In this document: piece by piece, positions 35,594-44,152 of the stretch
How positions within the stretch are numbered: the first letter of the stretch is position 1
Layout of the letters: the number at the start of each line of letters is the position of its first letter
Assembly: GCA_965657545.1 (NCBI GenBank)
Contig: CBFHOG010000005.1
Span: 1 to 64,000, forward strand
DNA length: 64,000 nt
DNA from: UBA7446 sp965657545
GTDB lineage: Bacteria; Bacteroidota; Bacteroidia; Flavobacteriales; Flavobacteriaceae
Direction: 5' to 3'
Position numbers and translations under genes: made by a program
The notes under the pieces: model-generated
What the model saw: only the letters and a program-made list of their open reading frames with translations
Told to the model about the DNA's origin: nothing
The model's database searches: none

Positions 35594-36001
35594 ATGGGAG
35601 TTCGTAAAAGAGAAACTGCAGTACAGTTAAAAGAAAACCGAAAGCACATTGCTTTTGCTAAGCTAAACGATTGCCCAACTTCGCCACGTAAAATGCGCCT
35701 TATGGCAGATTTGATTCGCGGTGAAGGAGCTGAAAAGGCGTTGTCTATTTTGCGTTTTAGTGCAAAAGAATCATCACGTCGTTTAGAGAAATTATTATTG
35801 TCGGCTATTGCCAATTGGCAAGCTAAAAATGAAGACGCGGACGTTGAGAAAGCAGGTCTTTATGTAAAAGAAATCCGAGTGGATAGCGGTACCATGCTAA
35901 AGCGTTTACGCCCAGCACCACAAGGAAGAGGACATCGAATTAGAAAACGCTCAAATCACGTAACACTCGTGCTAGGGGCTAAAGATAACGCGCAAAGCTA
36001 A
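35594..36001 (+). CDS. rplV: 50S ribosomal protein L22
   Basis: 135 aa. The exit-tunnel beta-hairpin is the region LKRLRPAPQGRGHRIRKRSNHVT, as in other L22 proteins. The N-terminal 20 residues are an extension compared with E. coli L22 (110 aa). Confidence 0.97.
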   Translation: MGVRKRETAVQLKENRKHIAFAKLNDCPTSPRKMRLMADLIRGEGAEKALSILRFSAKESSRRLEKLLLSAIANWQAKNEDADVEKAGLYVKEIRVDSGTMLKRLRPAPQGRGHRIRKRSNHVTLVLGAKDNAQS

Positions 36002-36009
36002 CACTGAAT

Positions 36010-36729
36010 ATGGGACAAAAAACAAATCCAATAGGCAATAGATTAGGAATCATCCGCGGATGGGAATCTAACTGGTACGGAGGTAACGACTACGGCGATA
36101 AACTTGCTGAAGATGATAAAATCCGTCGCTATATTCATGCACGTCTTGCAAAAGCAAGTGTTTCGCGTGTTATTATTGAGCGTACACTAAAGCTCGTCAC
36201 TGTTACCATTACCACAGCACGTCCAGGAATTATCATTGGAAAAGGTGGTCAAGAAGTAGATAAACTAAAAGAAGAGCTTAAAAAAATCACAAGCAAAGAA
36301 GTTCAATTGAACATTTTTGAAATCAAGCGTCCAGAACTTGAAGCACAATTAGTTGGTGCAAGTGTTGCCCGTCAGATTGAAAGTCGAATTTCATATCGGC
36401 GTGCGATTAAAATGGCGATTGCTGCTGCAATGCGTATGAATGCAGAGGGAATTAAAATTCAAATTTCAGGTCGTTTGAATGGTGCTGAAATGGCACGTTC
36501 AGAAAGCTACAAAGATGGTCGTATTCCACTATCTACATTCCGTGCAGATATTGATTACGCGCTTGTTGAAGCACATACTACTTATGGCCGTTTGGGCATT
36601 AAAGTATGGATTATGAAAGGTGAAGTATATGGTAAACGTGAGCTTTCACCACTTGTGGGAATGAGCTTAGGAGCTGCCAAAGGAAAAAACGAAAAACGCG
36701 GTGGACGTGGTCCTCGTCGTAGAAAATAA
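36010..36729 (+). CDS. rpsC: 30S ribosomal protein S3
   Basis: 239 aa. The KH domain motif GIIIGKGGQEVDKL and the C-terminal domain with GRLNGAEMARSE and STFRADIDYALVEAHTTYG are present. It lines the mRNA entry channel with S4 and S5. The tail KGKNEKRGGRGPRRRK is basic. Confidence 0.98.
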   Translation: MGQKTNPIGNRLGIIRGWESNWYGGNDYGDKLAEDDKIRRYIHARLAKASVSRVIIERTLKLVTVTITTARPGIIIGKGGQEVDKLKEELKKITSKEVQLNIFEIKRPELEAQLVGASVARQIESRISYRRAIKMAIAAAMRMNAEGIKIQISGRLNGAEMARSESYKDGRIPLSTFRADIDYALVEAHTTYGRLGIKVWIMKGEVYGKRELSPLVGMSLGAAKGKNEKRGGRGPRRRK

Positions 36730-36739
36730 AGTTTAGGTC

Positions 36740-37159
36740 ATGTTACAACCGAAAAGAACAAAACACCGTAAAATGCAGAAAGGCCGTATGAAAGGCCTAT
36801 CGCAACGCGGACATGAATTATCTAATGGAATGTTTGGTATCAAGGCACTTGATTCCAAGTTTATCACTTCACGTCAGATAGAAGCTGCGCGTATTGCTGC
36901 CACGCGATATATGAAACGTGAAGGGCAGTTGTGGATTAAGATCTTCCCAGACAAACCCATTACTAAAAAACCGCTTGAGGTTCGTATGGGTAAAGGTAAG
37001 GGTGCATTGGATCATTATGTAGCCGTAGTTAAGCCAGGACGTATTCTGTTTGAGATTTCAGGCGTACCAATGGATGTTGCTAAAGAAGCATTGCGATTAG
37101 CAGCCCAAAAACTACCAGTTAAAACAAAATTTATTATCGCTCGTGATTTCGAAGCATAA
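36740..37159 (+). CDS. rplP: 50S ribosomal protein L16
   Basis: 139 aa, starting MLQPKRTKHRKMQKGRMKG, with ARIAATRYMKREGQLWIKIFPDKP and MGKGKGALDHYVAVVKPG. It positions the A-site tRNA elbow on the large subunit. Confidence 0.98.
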   Translation: MLQPKRTKHRKMQKGRMKGLSQRGHELSNGMFGIKALDSKFITSRQIEAARIAATRYMKREGQLWIKIFPDKPITKKPLEVRMGKGKGALDHYVAVVKPGRILFEISGVPMDVAKEALRLAAQKLPVKTKFIIARDFEA

Positions 37160-37168
37160 GCATTAGGT

Positions 37169-37366
37169 ATGAAACAGACAGAGATTAATGAATTATCGGT
37201 AGAAGAGCTTAATGAAAAGCTTACAGCATTTCAAAAAAGCTATGAAACTGCACGTGCAACACACGCGCTATCTCCCCTAGAGAATCCCATTTCTTTACGT
37301 GAGCAGCGTAGAACCATTGCACGTATTAAAACGGCATTAACAAAACGAAATTTAGAACAAGCGTAA
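37169..37366 (+). CDS. rpmC: 50S ribosomal protein L29
   Basis: 65 aa, a two-helix protein with the ending SLREQRRTIARIKTALTKR. It sits beside L23 near the tunnel exit. Confidence 0.95.
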   Translation: MKQTEINELSVEELNEKLTAFQKSYETARATHALSPLENPISLREQRRTIARIKTALTKRNLEQA

Positions 37367-37367
37367 T

Positions 37368-37625
37368 ATGGAAACTAGAAATTTACGTAAAGAGCGCATC
37401 GGCGTTGTGACAAGCAACAAAATGCAAAAATCTATTGTAGTATCCGAAGTAAAACGCGTGAAGCATCCTATGTATGGAAAGTTCGTTTTGAAAACGAAAA
37501 AGTATGTAGCCCACGACGAAACTAACGATTGCAATATCGGAGATACAGTGAAAATCATGGAAACACGCCCTTTGAGTGCATCAAAATGCTGGCGTTTGGT
37601 TGAAATTATTGAAAGAGCAAAGTAA
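37368..37625 (+). CDS. rpsQ: 30S ribosomal protein S17
   Basis: 85 aa, OB-fold, with RIGVVTSNKMQKSIVV and HDETNDCNIGDTVKIMETRPLS. Its stop overlaps the rplN ATG by 1 nt. Confidence 0.97.
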   Translation: METRNLRKERIGVVTSNKMQKSIVVSEVKRVKHPMYGKFVLKTKKYVAHDETNDCNIGDTVKIMETRPLSASKCWRLVEIIERAK

Positions 37626-37993
37626 TGTTACAACAAGAATCAAGACTTAGAGTTGCCGACAACACCGGTGCCAAAGAAGTACTGACCATTCGCGTTTTGG
37701 GTGGTACGAAACGTAGATATGCTTCCATTGGTGATAAAATTGTCGTTACCGTAAAAGAAGCTACGCCAAACGGGTCAGTAAAAAAAGGACAAGTATCCAC
37801 TGCAGTTGTAGTGCGTACAAAAAAAGAAATTCGTCGTCCTGATGGATCATATATCCGCTTTGACGAGAATGCTTGTGTGCTTTTAGATGCTCAAGGCGAA
37901 ATGCGCGGAACACGTGTATTTGGTCCTGTGGCACGTGAGCTGCGAGACCGTAAGTTTATGAAAATAATTTCCTTAGCTCCTGAAGTACTATAA
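37625..37993 (+). CDS. rplN: 50S ribosomal protein L14
   Basis: 122 aa, with LQQESRLRVADNTGAKEVLTI at the start and GTRVFGPVARELRDRKFMKIISLAPEVL at the end, both standard. It forms inter-subunit bridges. Confidence 0.98.
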   Translation: MLQQESRLRVADNTGAKEVLTIRVLGGTKRRYASIGDKIVVTVKEATPNGSVKKGQVSTAVVVRTKKEIRRPDGSYIRFDENACVLLDAQGEMRGTRVFGPVARELRDRKFMKIISLAPEVL

Positions 37994-37995
37994 TT

Positions 37996-38307
37996 ATGAG
38001 TAAAATAAAATTTAAATCTGGAGATAAAGTACGTGTGATTGCTGGCGATCACAAGGGTACAGAAGGTGAAATTGTTTCACTTCTTCGCGAAAAAAACAAA
38101 GCAATTGTTTCAGGTGTTAATGTGGTTAAACGCCACACCAAGCCAAATGCAGAAAATCCGCAAGGAGGCATTGTGGAAAAAGAAGCACCTATTGCTATTT
38201 CAAACCTTTCATTAATTACTGCTGACGGGAAAACAACTCGTGTTGGCTATCGTATGGAAGACGGAAAAAAAGTACGAGTGGCACGTAAAACTAATGAAGC
38301 TATTTAA
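37996..38307 (+). CDS. rplX: 50S ribosomal protein L24
   Basis: 103 aa, KOW domain (SGDKVRVIAGDHKGTEGEIV), then NVVKRHTKPN and a basic end. It starts large-subunit assembly. One nucleotide separates its stop from the rplE start. Confidence 0.97.
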   Translation: MSKIKFKSGDKVRVIAGDHKGTEGEIVSLLREKNKAIVSGVNVVKRHTKPNAENPQGGIVEKEAPIAISNLSLITADGKTTRVGYRMEDGKKVRVARKTNEAI

Positions 38308-38308
38308 G

Positions 38309-38860
38309 ATGAGTTATCAACCAAGACTTAAAACCGAATACAAAGAGCGAGTAACTTCTCGTCTTTCTGAAGAGTTTGGCTATAAAAATGTAATGCAAGT
38401 GCCAAAACTTGAAAAAATTGTACTGAGCCGTGGCGTTGGTGCTGCTGTTGCTGACAAAAAATTAGTAGATCATGCAGTTGAAGAATTGACCATGATTACA
38501 GGCCAAAAAGCGTTGGCAACACTTTCCAAAAAAGATGTTGCTACATTTAAACTTCGTAAAGGCATGCCGATTGGCGCAAAAGTAACCTTACGTGGCGATA
38601 AAATGTATGAGTTTTTTGATAGACTGGTTACAGCTGCTCTTCCACGTGTTCGTGATTTTCAGGGAGTAAAAGCAGATGGATTTGATGGACGTGGAAATTA
38701 CAATCTAGGGATTCAAGAACAAATTATTTTCCCTGAAATTGATATAGACAAAGTGCACAAAATATCCGGAATGGATATCACATTTGTTACTTCAGCGAAT
38801 ACAGATAAAGAAGCAAAATCATTGTTGAACGAATTGGGTATGCCCTTTAAGAAAAACTAG
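38309..38860 (+). CDS. rplE: 50S ribosomal protein L5
   Basis: 183 aa from the ATG at 38309; the open frame runs 69 nt further upstream over rplX. Contains VPKLEKIVLSRGVG, the TLRGDKMYEFFDRLVTAALPRVRDF block and NLGIQEQIIFPEI. It binds 5S rRNA. Confidence 0.97.
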   Translation: MSYQPRLKTEYKERVTSRLSEEFGYKNVMQVPKLEKIVLSRGVGAAVADKKLVDHAVEELTMITGQKALATLSKKDVATFKLRKGMPIGAKVTLRGDKMYEFFDRLVTAALPRVRDFQGVKADGFDGRGNYNLGIQEQIIFPEIDIDKVHKISGMDITFVTSANTDKEAKSLLNELGMPFKKN

Positions 38861-38861
38861 T

Positions 38862-39131
38862 ATGGCAAAAGAATCAATGAAGGCCCGTGAGGTCAAAAGA
38901 GCAAAACTTGTTGCTAAGTACGCCGACAAACGTGCTGCCTTAAAAGCAGCGGGTGATTACGAGGCATTGCAAAAATTACCTAAAAATGCATCCCCCGTAC
39001 GTGGGCACAACCGTTGTAAACTTACAGGTCGTCCAAAAGGGTATATGCGTCAGTTTGGAGTTTCGCGTGTAATGTTCCGTGAAATGGCAAACAAAGGATT
39101 AATCCCTGGAGTTAAAAAAGCCAGCTGGTAA
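38862..39131 (+). CDS. rpsN: 30S ribosomal protein S14, zinc-free form
   Basis: 89 aa, the long (C-) form without the CxxC...CxxC zinc ribbon: only one Cys, in GHNRCKLTGRPKG. The end FGVSRVMFREMANKGLIPGVKKASW is standard. Confidence 0.97.
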   Translation: MAKESMKAREVKRAKLVAKYADKRAALKAAGDYEALQKLPKNASPVRGHNRCKLTGRPKGYMRQFGVSRVMFREMANKGLIPGVKKASW

Positions 39132-39142
39132 AATAAAATATT

Positions 39143-39541
39143 ATGAATACAGATCCAATTGCAGATTATCTTACGCGCATTCGTAACGCAAATAGCGCAG
39201 GACACCGTGTGGTTTCAGTTCCTGCTTCTAACCTGAAGCTTGAAATTACAAAAATCTTATTTGACCAAGGATATATCCTCAGTTATAAAAAAGAAGATGA
39301 TACGGTTCAAGGCAGTATTAAAATTGCGTTGAAGTATGACCGCCTTACAAAAGAGCCTGTCATCAAAAAATTAGTACGTATCAGCACGCCAGGATTACGT
39401 AAGTATGTTGCAACCAATGAAGTGCCACGTGTACTTAACGGGTTGGGAACAGCAATCGTTTCTACGTCTCACGGCGTAATGACGGGTAAACAAGCAAAAA
39501 AAGAAAATGTTGGTGGAGAGGTACTTTGTTACGTTCACTAA
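39143..39541 (+). CDS. rpsH: 30S ribosomal protein S8
   Basis: 132 aa, with DPIADYLTRIRNA at the start and the C-terminal STSHGVMTGKQAKKENVGGEVLCYV. In E. coli S8 represses the spc operon by binding mRNA near rplE; I did not find an obvious copy of that site here. Confidence 0.98.
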   Translation: MNTDPIADYLTRIRNANSAGHRVVSVPASNLKLEITKILFDQGYILSYKKEDDTVQGSIKIALKYDRLTKEPVIKKLVRISTPGLRKYVATNEVPRVLNGLGTAIVSTSHGVMTGKQAKKENVGGEVLCYVH

Positions 39542-39559
39542 ACCTTAAAGAATCGAATT

Positions 39560-40102
39560 ATGTCACGAATTGGTAATAATCCTATAGCACTTCCAGACGG
39601 CGTCACGGTTGACATTCAACCCGATGTGATTACCGTAAAAGGAAAATTAGGCGAACTTTCACAGCCTTATGACTCTGTGAGTATTGCTCATGAAGATGGT
39701 CAGTTGATTGTGTCACGTCCTTCTGATAGCAAATCACACAAAGCAAAGCACGGTTTGTACCGTTCGCTAATTTCTAATATGGTTCAGGGTGTTTCTGCTG
39801 GATTTACAAAAGAATTAGAATTGGTAGGAGTAGGATACCGCGCTTCAAATCAAGGTCAGAAATTAGATCTTGCACTTGGTTTTTCACACAATATTGTGTT
39901 TGAATTGCCGAGTGAAGTTAAATTGGAAACGGTTTCTGAAAAAGGTAAAAATCCAATTATCAAATTAAGCTCTTATGACAACCAATTGGTGGGTTCTATT
40001 GCAGCGAAAATTCGTTCGTTCCGCAAGCCAGAACCTTACAAAGGAAAAGGAGTGAAGTTTGTAGGAGAAGAAATTAGAAGAAAAGCAGGTAAATCTGCAT
40101 AA
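39560..40102 (+). CDS. rplF: 50S ribosomal protein L6
   Basis: 180 aa. Two similar alpha-beta domains, with ELVGVGYRASNQGQKLDLALGFSH and the end RSFRKPEPYKGKGVKFVGEEIRRKAGK, as expected. Binds near the sarcin-ricin loop. Confidence 0.98.
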   Translation: MSRIGNNPIALPDGVTVDIQPDVITVKGKLGELSQPYDSVSIAHEDGQLIVSRPSDSKSHKAKHGLYRSLISNMVQGVSAGFTKELELVGVGYRASNQGQKLDLALGFSHNIVFELPSEVKLETVSEKGKNPIIKLSSYDNQLVGSIAAKIRSFRKPEPYKGKGVKFVGEEIRRKAGKSA

Positions 40103-40113
40103 CAAGTAGGGAT

Positions 40114-40470
40114 ATGAAAATGAATAAAACCCAACGAAGACAACGCATTCAAAAGCGCTACCGCGACACAGTGCTCGGTAATGCTGATATGCCTCGCATG
40201 TCTATTTTTAGAAGTAATAAAGAAATTTATGCTCAGATTGTGAACGATGAAACAGGTGTTACACTTGCTTCAGTTTCTTCTAGAGACAAAGCGTTTGCTG
40301 AGCACAGCGGAACAAAATCAGAGCTTGCCCAAAAAGTAGGGAAAGCGATTGGAGAAAAAGCAGTTGCCGCAGGCATTTCTGCGATTCGTTTTGACCGCGG
40401 AGGATATTTGTATCACGGACGTGTAAAATCACTTGCTGACGGCGCACGCGAAGCAGGACTAAACTTTTAA
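40114..40470 (+). CDS. rplR: 50S ribosomal protein L18
   Basis: 118 aa, with basic N-terminus (KTQRRQRIQKRYR), MSIFRSNKEIYAQIVND and the end FDRGGYLYHGRVKSLADGAREAGLNF. Binds 5S rRNA with L5. Confidence 0.98.
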   Translation: MKMNKTQRRQRIQKRYRDTVLGNADMPRMSIFRSNKEIYAQIVNDETGVTLASVSSRDKAFAEHSGTKSELAQKVGKAIGEKAVAAGISAIRFDRGGYLYHGRVKSLADGAREAGLNF

Positions 40471-40472
40471 GT

Positions 40473-40997
40473 ATGTATCAAGATTATAAAAATGTAGAAT
40501 TTGTAAAACCTGGTGGTCTTGACCTTAAAGATCGTTTGGTTGGTGTTCAACGTGTAACCAAAGTAACTAAAGGTGGACGTGCTTTTGGATTCTCTGCAAT
40601 TGTTGTTGTAGGTGATGAAAATGGTGTTGTTGGTCAAGGACTTGGTAAATCAAAAGAAGTTGCAGAAGCAATTTCTAAAGCTGTTGAAGACGCCAAAAAG
40701 AATTTGGTTCGTATTCCTATTAATAATGGAACTATTCCACACCAACAAAAAGGAAAGTATGGCGGAGCACGCGTTTATATTCAGCCTGCATCTGAGGGTA
40801 CTGGAGTAATTGCTGGAGGTGCCGTTCGTGCGGTACTCGAGGCGGTAGGTGTTCACAACGTACTATCAAAATCTCAAGGTTCTTCTAACCCACACAACGT
40901 GGTAAAGGCAACCTTTGATGCATTGTTGCAACTACGTGACGCTAATACTGTTGCCAAGCAACGTGGAATTTCACTTGAAAAAGTTTTTAACGGATAA
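40473..40997 (+). CDS. rpsE: 30S ribosomal protein S5
   Basis: 174 aa. The N-terminal dsRNA-binding-like domain with VTKGGRAFGFSAIVVVGDENGVVGQGLGKSKEV and the C-terminal GGAVRAVLEAVGVHNVLSKSQGSSNPHNVVKAT are typical. Acts in decoding fidelity and mRNA entry. Confidence 0.98.
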   Translation: MYQDYKNVEFVKPGGLDLKDRLVGVQRVTKVTKGGRAFGFSAIVVVGDENGVVGQGLGKSKEVAEAISKAVEDAKKNLVRIPINNGTIPHQQKGKYGGARVYIQPASEGTGVIAGGAVRAVLEAVGVHNVLSKSQGSSNPHNVVKATFDALLQLRDANTVAKQRGISLEKVFNG

Positions 40998-41001
40998 GAA
41001 C

Positions 41002-41181
41002 ATGGCAAAGATTAAAGTTACACAAGTAAAAAGTTACATCAAGCGTCCAGAAGATCAAAAACGTACGTTAGCAGCCCTTGGTTTGCACCGTATTGGTCAA
41101 GTTGCAGAGCACGATGACACTCCTGTAATTCAAGGGATGATAAACAAAGTAAAACATTTGGTATCCGTTCAAAACGTATAA
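41002..41181 (+). CDS. rpmD: 50S ribosomal protein L30
   Basis: 59 aa from the ATG at 41002, with KIKVTQVKSYIKRPEDQKRTLAALGL and MINKVKHLVSVQ. The open frame continues 87 nt upstream over rpsE, which is not part of the protein. L30 is dispensable and absent in some lineages; it is intact here. Confidence 0.96.
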   Translation: MAKIKVTQVKSYIKRPEDQKRTLAALGLHRIGQVAEHDDTPVIQGMINKVKHLVSVQNV

Positions 41182-41182
41182 T

Positions 41183-41635
41183 ATGGAATTAGGAAACTTA
41201 AAGCCAGCAAAAGGCGCAGTAAAAGGCGGAAGCAAACGCCTAGGTAGAGGACAAGGTTCTGGAACTGGTGGCACGGCTTCTCGTGGTCACAAAGGAGCAA
41301 AATCTCGTTCTGGTTACTCTAAGAAAATTGGTTTTGAAGGTGGACAAATGCCACTTCAACGCCGTGTTCCAAAATTTGGTTTCACCAACATCAACCGTAA
41401 AGAATATGCAGGTATCAACCTGGATAAAATTCAAGCACTCGTTGATGATAAGAAAATAAAGTCCTCTATTGATATTGAGACAATGATTGCTCTACGATTG
41501 GTTGGAAAAAACGATTTGGTTAAAATTTTAGGTCGTGGCGAATTAAAAACAAAATTAAAAGTTAGCGCCCACAAATTTACGGCATCAGCTAAAGCGGCTA
41601 TTGAAGCTGCTGGTGGTGAGGCCATCACACTGTAA
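41183..41635 (+). CDS. rplO: 50S ribosomal protein L15
   Basis: 150 aa. The glycine-rich, basic N-terminal extension (KGGSKRLGRGQGSGTGGTASRGHKG) threads into 23S rRNA; then FEGGQMPLQRRVPKFGFTN and the globular end. Followed by secY after 3 nt. Confidence 0.97.
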   Translation: MELGNLKPAKGAVKGGSKRLGRGQGSGTGGTASRGHKGAKSRSGYSKKIGFEGGQMPLQRRVPKFGFTNINRKEYAGINLDKIQALVDDKKIKSSIDIETMIALRLVGKNDLVKILGRGELKTKLKVSAHKFTASAKAAIEAAGGEAITL

Positions 41636-41638
41636 CGA

Positions 41639-42991
41639 ATGAAACGATTTTTAGAAGTCATATCGAGTATTTGGAAGATTGAGGAACTCAAAAACCGTAT
41701 TGGGGTTACACTTGGTTTACTTGTCGTGTACCGTATTGGTGCTCAGGTAGTACTTCCAGGAATTGATCCCGTTCAGCTTTCTGAGCTATCTAGCCGAACT
41801 GGTGGTGGCGGATTGCTTGGCGTTTTGAACATGTTTACAGGAGGTGCATTTGCAAATGCTTCTGTATTCGCCTTAGGAATCATGCCTTACATCTCGGCTT
41901 CTATTGTGGTGCAGCTTATGGGAATTGCAATTCCTTATCTGCAAAAATTACAGAAAGAAGGAGAAAGTGGACGTCGTAGAATCAATCAGATTACACGTTG
42001 GCTTACTATCGCTATTTGTGTATTCCAAGCGCCAGCTTATTTGTACTCTTTAAGTGCATTAGGAGTTCCAGAGTCTGCATTTATACTTGGAAAAGGACTT
42101 GGGTTTATGGTTCCTTCTGTTATCATACTTGTCACAGGAACTATTTTTGCAATGTGGCTAGGTGAAAAAATTACAGATAAGGGAATCGGAAACGGTATTT
42201 CTCTATTAATTACTGTCGGTATTGTGGCTACACTTCCCATGTCATTTGCACAAGAGTTTGTTTCTAGAGTTACAGAGAACAATGGAGGTCCAATTGTGAT
42301 ATTAATTGAAACGATAGTTTGGATTGGTATCAATGCCATTTGTATTTTGTTGGTTATGGCAGTTCGCCAAATTCCTGTACAATATGCACGTAGAACGGCA
42401 TCTGGTGGTATTGATAAAAATCAAATTGGATCACGTCAATATATTCCACTTAAACTTAACGCATCAGGTGTAATGCCTATCATATTTGCTCAGGCACTTA
42501 TGTTTGCCCCCGCAGCGCTTGGTCGTTTGGGAGGTGATAGCGAAGTAGGACAGTGGCTACAGGCTTCTTTCTCAGATATTTTTGGATTGTGGTATAATAT
42601 ATTATTTGCTGTACTCATTATTGTATTTACTTATTTCTATACGGCCATTACGGTCCCAACCAATAAGATGGCTGACGATTTAAAGCGAAGCGGTGGTTTT
42701 GTTCCAGGTGTTCGCCCGGGTACTGAAACGGCTGATTTTCTAGACCGTATTATGTCGCAAATTACTTTCCCTGGTTCGCTGTTTTTAGCTGCTGTGGCGG
42801 TATTGCCAGCAGTAGTGTATCATCTTTTTGGCATGCAACAAGGCTGGGCATTGTTCTATGGAGGAACATCACTGCTTATTATGGTAGGTGTTGCGATAGA
42901 CACGATTCAGCAAATCAATGCGTATTTGCTTAACCGTCATTATGACGGATTAATGAAAACAGGAAGTAAACGAAAAACTGCAGGAGTTTAA
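41639..42991 (+). CDS. secY: Preprotein translocase subunit SecY
   Basis: 450-aa channel of the Sec translocon with ten membrane segments. Landmarks: GVTLGLLVVYRIGAQVVLPGID in TM1, the plug region GGGLLGVLNMFTGGAFANASVFALGIMPYISASIV, and the cytoplasmic loops around PGVRPG. Exports the many signal-peptide proteins of this window. The stop overlaps the infA ATG by 1 nt. Unlike in E. coli or Bacillus, neither adk nor map follows it. Confidence 0.97.
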   Translation: MKRFLEVISSIWKIEELKNRIGVTLGLLVVYRIGAQVVLPGIDPVQLSELSSRTGGGGLLGVLNMFTGGAFANASVFALGIMPYISASIVVQLMGIAIPYLQKLQKEGESGRRRINQITRWLTIAICVFQAPAYLYSLSALGVPESAFILGKGLGFMVPSVIILVTGTIFAMWLGEKITDKGIGNGISLLITVGIVATLPMSFAQEFVSRVTENNGGPIVILIETIVWIGINAICILLVMAVRQIPVQYARRTASGGIDKNQIGSRQYIPLKLNASGVMPIIFAQALMFAPAALGRLGGDSEVGQWLQASFSDIFGLWYNILFAVLIIVFTYFYTAITVPTNKMADDLKRSGGFVPGVRPGTETADFLDRIMSQITFPGSLFLAAVAVLPAVVYHLFGMQQGWALFYGGTSLLIMVGVAIDTIQQINAYLLNRHYDGLMKTGSKRKTAGV

Positions 42992-43206
42992 TGGCAAAGC
43001 AAGCAGCAATAGAGCAAGACGGCCAAATCATAGAGGCACTTTCAAACGCGATGTTTCGCGTAGAGTTAGAAAATGGTCACGTGGTTACGGCACATATTTC
43101 AGGCAAAATGCGCATGCATTATATTAAGCTATTACCTGGAGATAAAGTAAAACTGGAGATGTCTCCTTACGATTTGACTAAGGCACGCATCACCTACAGA
43201 TATTAA
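42991..43206 (+). CDS. infA: Translation initiation factor IF-1
   Basis: 71-aa OB-fold protein: DGQIIEALSNAMFRVELENGHVVTAHISGKMR and PGDKVKLEMSPYDLTKARITYRY. It occupies the A site during initiation. Confidence 0.98.
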   Translation: MAKQAAIEQDGQIIEALSNAMFRVELENGHVVTAHISGKMRMHYIKLLPGDKVKLEMSPYDLTKARITYRY

Positions 43207-43209
43207 TAT

Positions 43210-43326
43210 ATGAAAGTTAGAGCATCACTTAAAAAAAGAAGCGCCGACTGCAAGATTGTACGTCGCAAGGGACGCTTATACGTAATCAACAAAAAGAACC
43301 CTAGGTTCAAACAAAGACAAGGATAA
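43210..43326 (+). CDS. rpmJ: 50S ribosomal protein L36, zinc-free form
   Basis: 38 codons from ATG 43210 to TAA 43326, too short for many ORF finders. The product is clearly L36 (start MKVRASLKKR, RRKGRLYVI, end RFKQRQG). Only one Cys (residue 14) remains of the usual three Cys and one His, so it is the C- form that does not bind zinc. It lies 3 nt after infA and 2 nt before rpsM, the standard order. Confidence 0.95.
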   Translation: MKVRASLKKRSADCKIVRRKGRLYVINKKNPRFKQRQG

Positions 43327-43328
43327 TT

Positions 43329-43703
43329 ATGGCTAGAATTTCTGGAGTAGATATTCCCAAACAAAAAAGAGGCGTTATTTCGCTCACCTATATTTATGGG
43401 GTTGGACGCAGCCGTGCTAAAGAAATTTTAGCAACCGCTGATGTTGATGAAAACAAAAAAGTCAATGAGTGGAACGATGACGAAATCGGTCGTATTCGTG
43501 ATGCAGTTGCTACCTTCAAGATAGAAGGAGAACTTCGCTCAGAAACACAATTGAACATCAAGCGTTTGATGGATATTGGTTCGTTTAGAGGGATCCGTCA
43601 CCGTGTTGGACTTCCACTTCGCGGACAACGCACTAAAAACAATTCGCGTACGCGAAAAGGAAAACGTAAGACAGTTGCTAACAAGAAGAAAGTAACGAAA
43701 TAA
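43329..43703 (+). CDS. rpsM: 30S ribosomal protein S13
   Basis: 124 aa: RISGVDIPKQKRGVISLTYIYGVGRSRAKEI, then the end GLPLRGQRTKNNSRTRKGKRKTVANKK, whose tail contacts P-site tRNA. First gene of the former alpha operon. Confidence 0.98.
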   Translation: MARISGVDIPKQKRGVISLTYIYGVGRSRAKEILATADVDENKKVNEWNDDEIGRIRDAVATFKIEGELRSETQLNIKRLMDIGSFRGIRHRVGLPLRGQRTKNNSRTRKGKRKTVANKKKVTK

Positions 43704-43713
43704 AGCATAACTC

Positions 43714-44097
43714 ATGGCTAAATCAAGTTCAAAAAAGCGTAAAGTTGTGGTGGAAGCCTTTGGCGAAGCCCACATCAACGCATCGTTTAACAACATCATT
43801 GTTTCGCTTACCAACAACAAGGGTGAAGTGATTTCGTGGTCTTCAGCCGGAAAAATGGGCTTTAGAGGATCTAAGAAAAACACGCCTTATGCTGCACAAC
43901 TTGCTGCAGAAGATGCTGCAAAAGTAGCCCAGGAAGCGGGACTGCGTAAAGTAAAAGTATTTGTGAAAGGACCCGGAAACGGACGTGAGTCTGCTATACG
44001 TACCCTACACAATGGTGGTATTGAAGTTACTGAAATTGTTGACGTAACGCCAATGCCACACAACGGTTGTCGTCCACCTAAAAGACGTAGAGTTTAA
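43714..44097 (+). CDS. rpsK: 30S ribosomal protein S11
   Basis: 127 aa, with NASFNNIIVSLTN, GKMGFRGSKKNTPYAAQLAAEDA and the end TPMPHNGCRPPKRRRV. Forms part of the 30S platform. Confidence 0.98.
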   Translation: MAKSSSKKRKVVVEAFGEAHINASFNNIIVSLTNNKGEVISWSSAGKMGFRGSKKNTPYAAQLAAEDAAKVAQEAGLRKVKVFVKGPGNGRESAIRTLHNGGIEVTEIVDVTPMPHNGCRPPKRRRV

Positions 44098-44107
44098 CAT
44101 AAATCCC

Positions 44108-44137
44108 GCTGGCGAAGGATAGACCTTAATTCCCGGC
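44108..44137 (+). promoter_or_regulatory. Possible structured leader of rpsD
   Basis: In the 55-nt rpsK-rpsD spacer, GCTGG (44108-44112) can pair with CCGGC (44133-44137), with AAGG (44115-44118) and CCTT (44124-44127) forming an inner stem. S4 autoregulates through mRNA structures in E. coli (at rpsM) and in Bacillus (at rpsD), so an S4 site here is possible, but this is inference from position. Confidence 0.35.
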
Positions 44138-44152
44138 ACAAATTTTTATAAC

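Noticed and set aside
43539..43883. 114-aa minus-strand frame across rpsM and rpsK
   Set aside because: Shadow of two highly conserved ribosomal genes.
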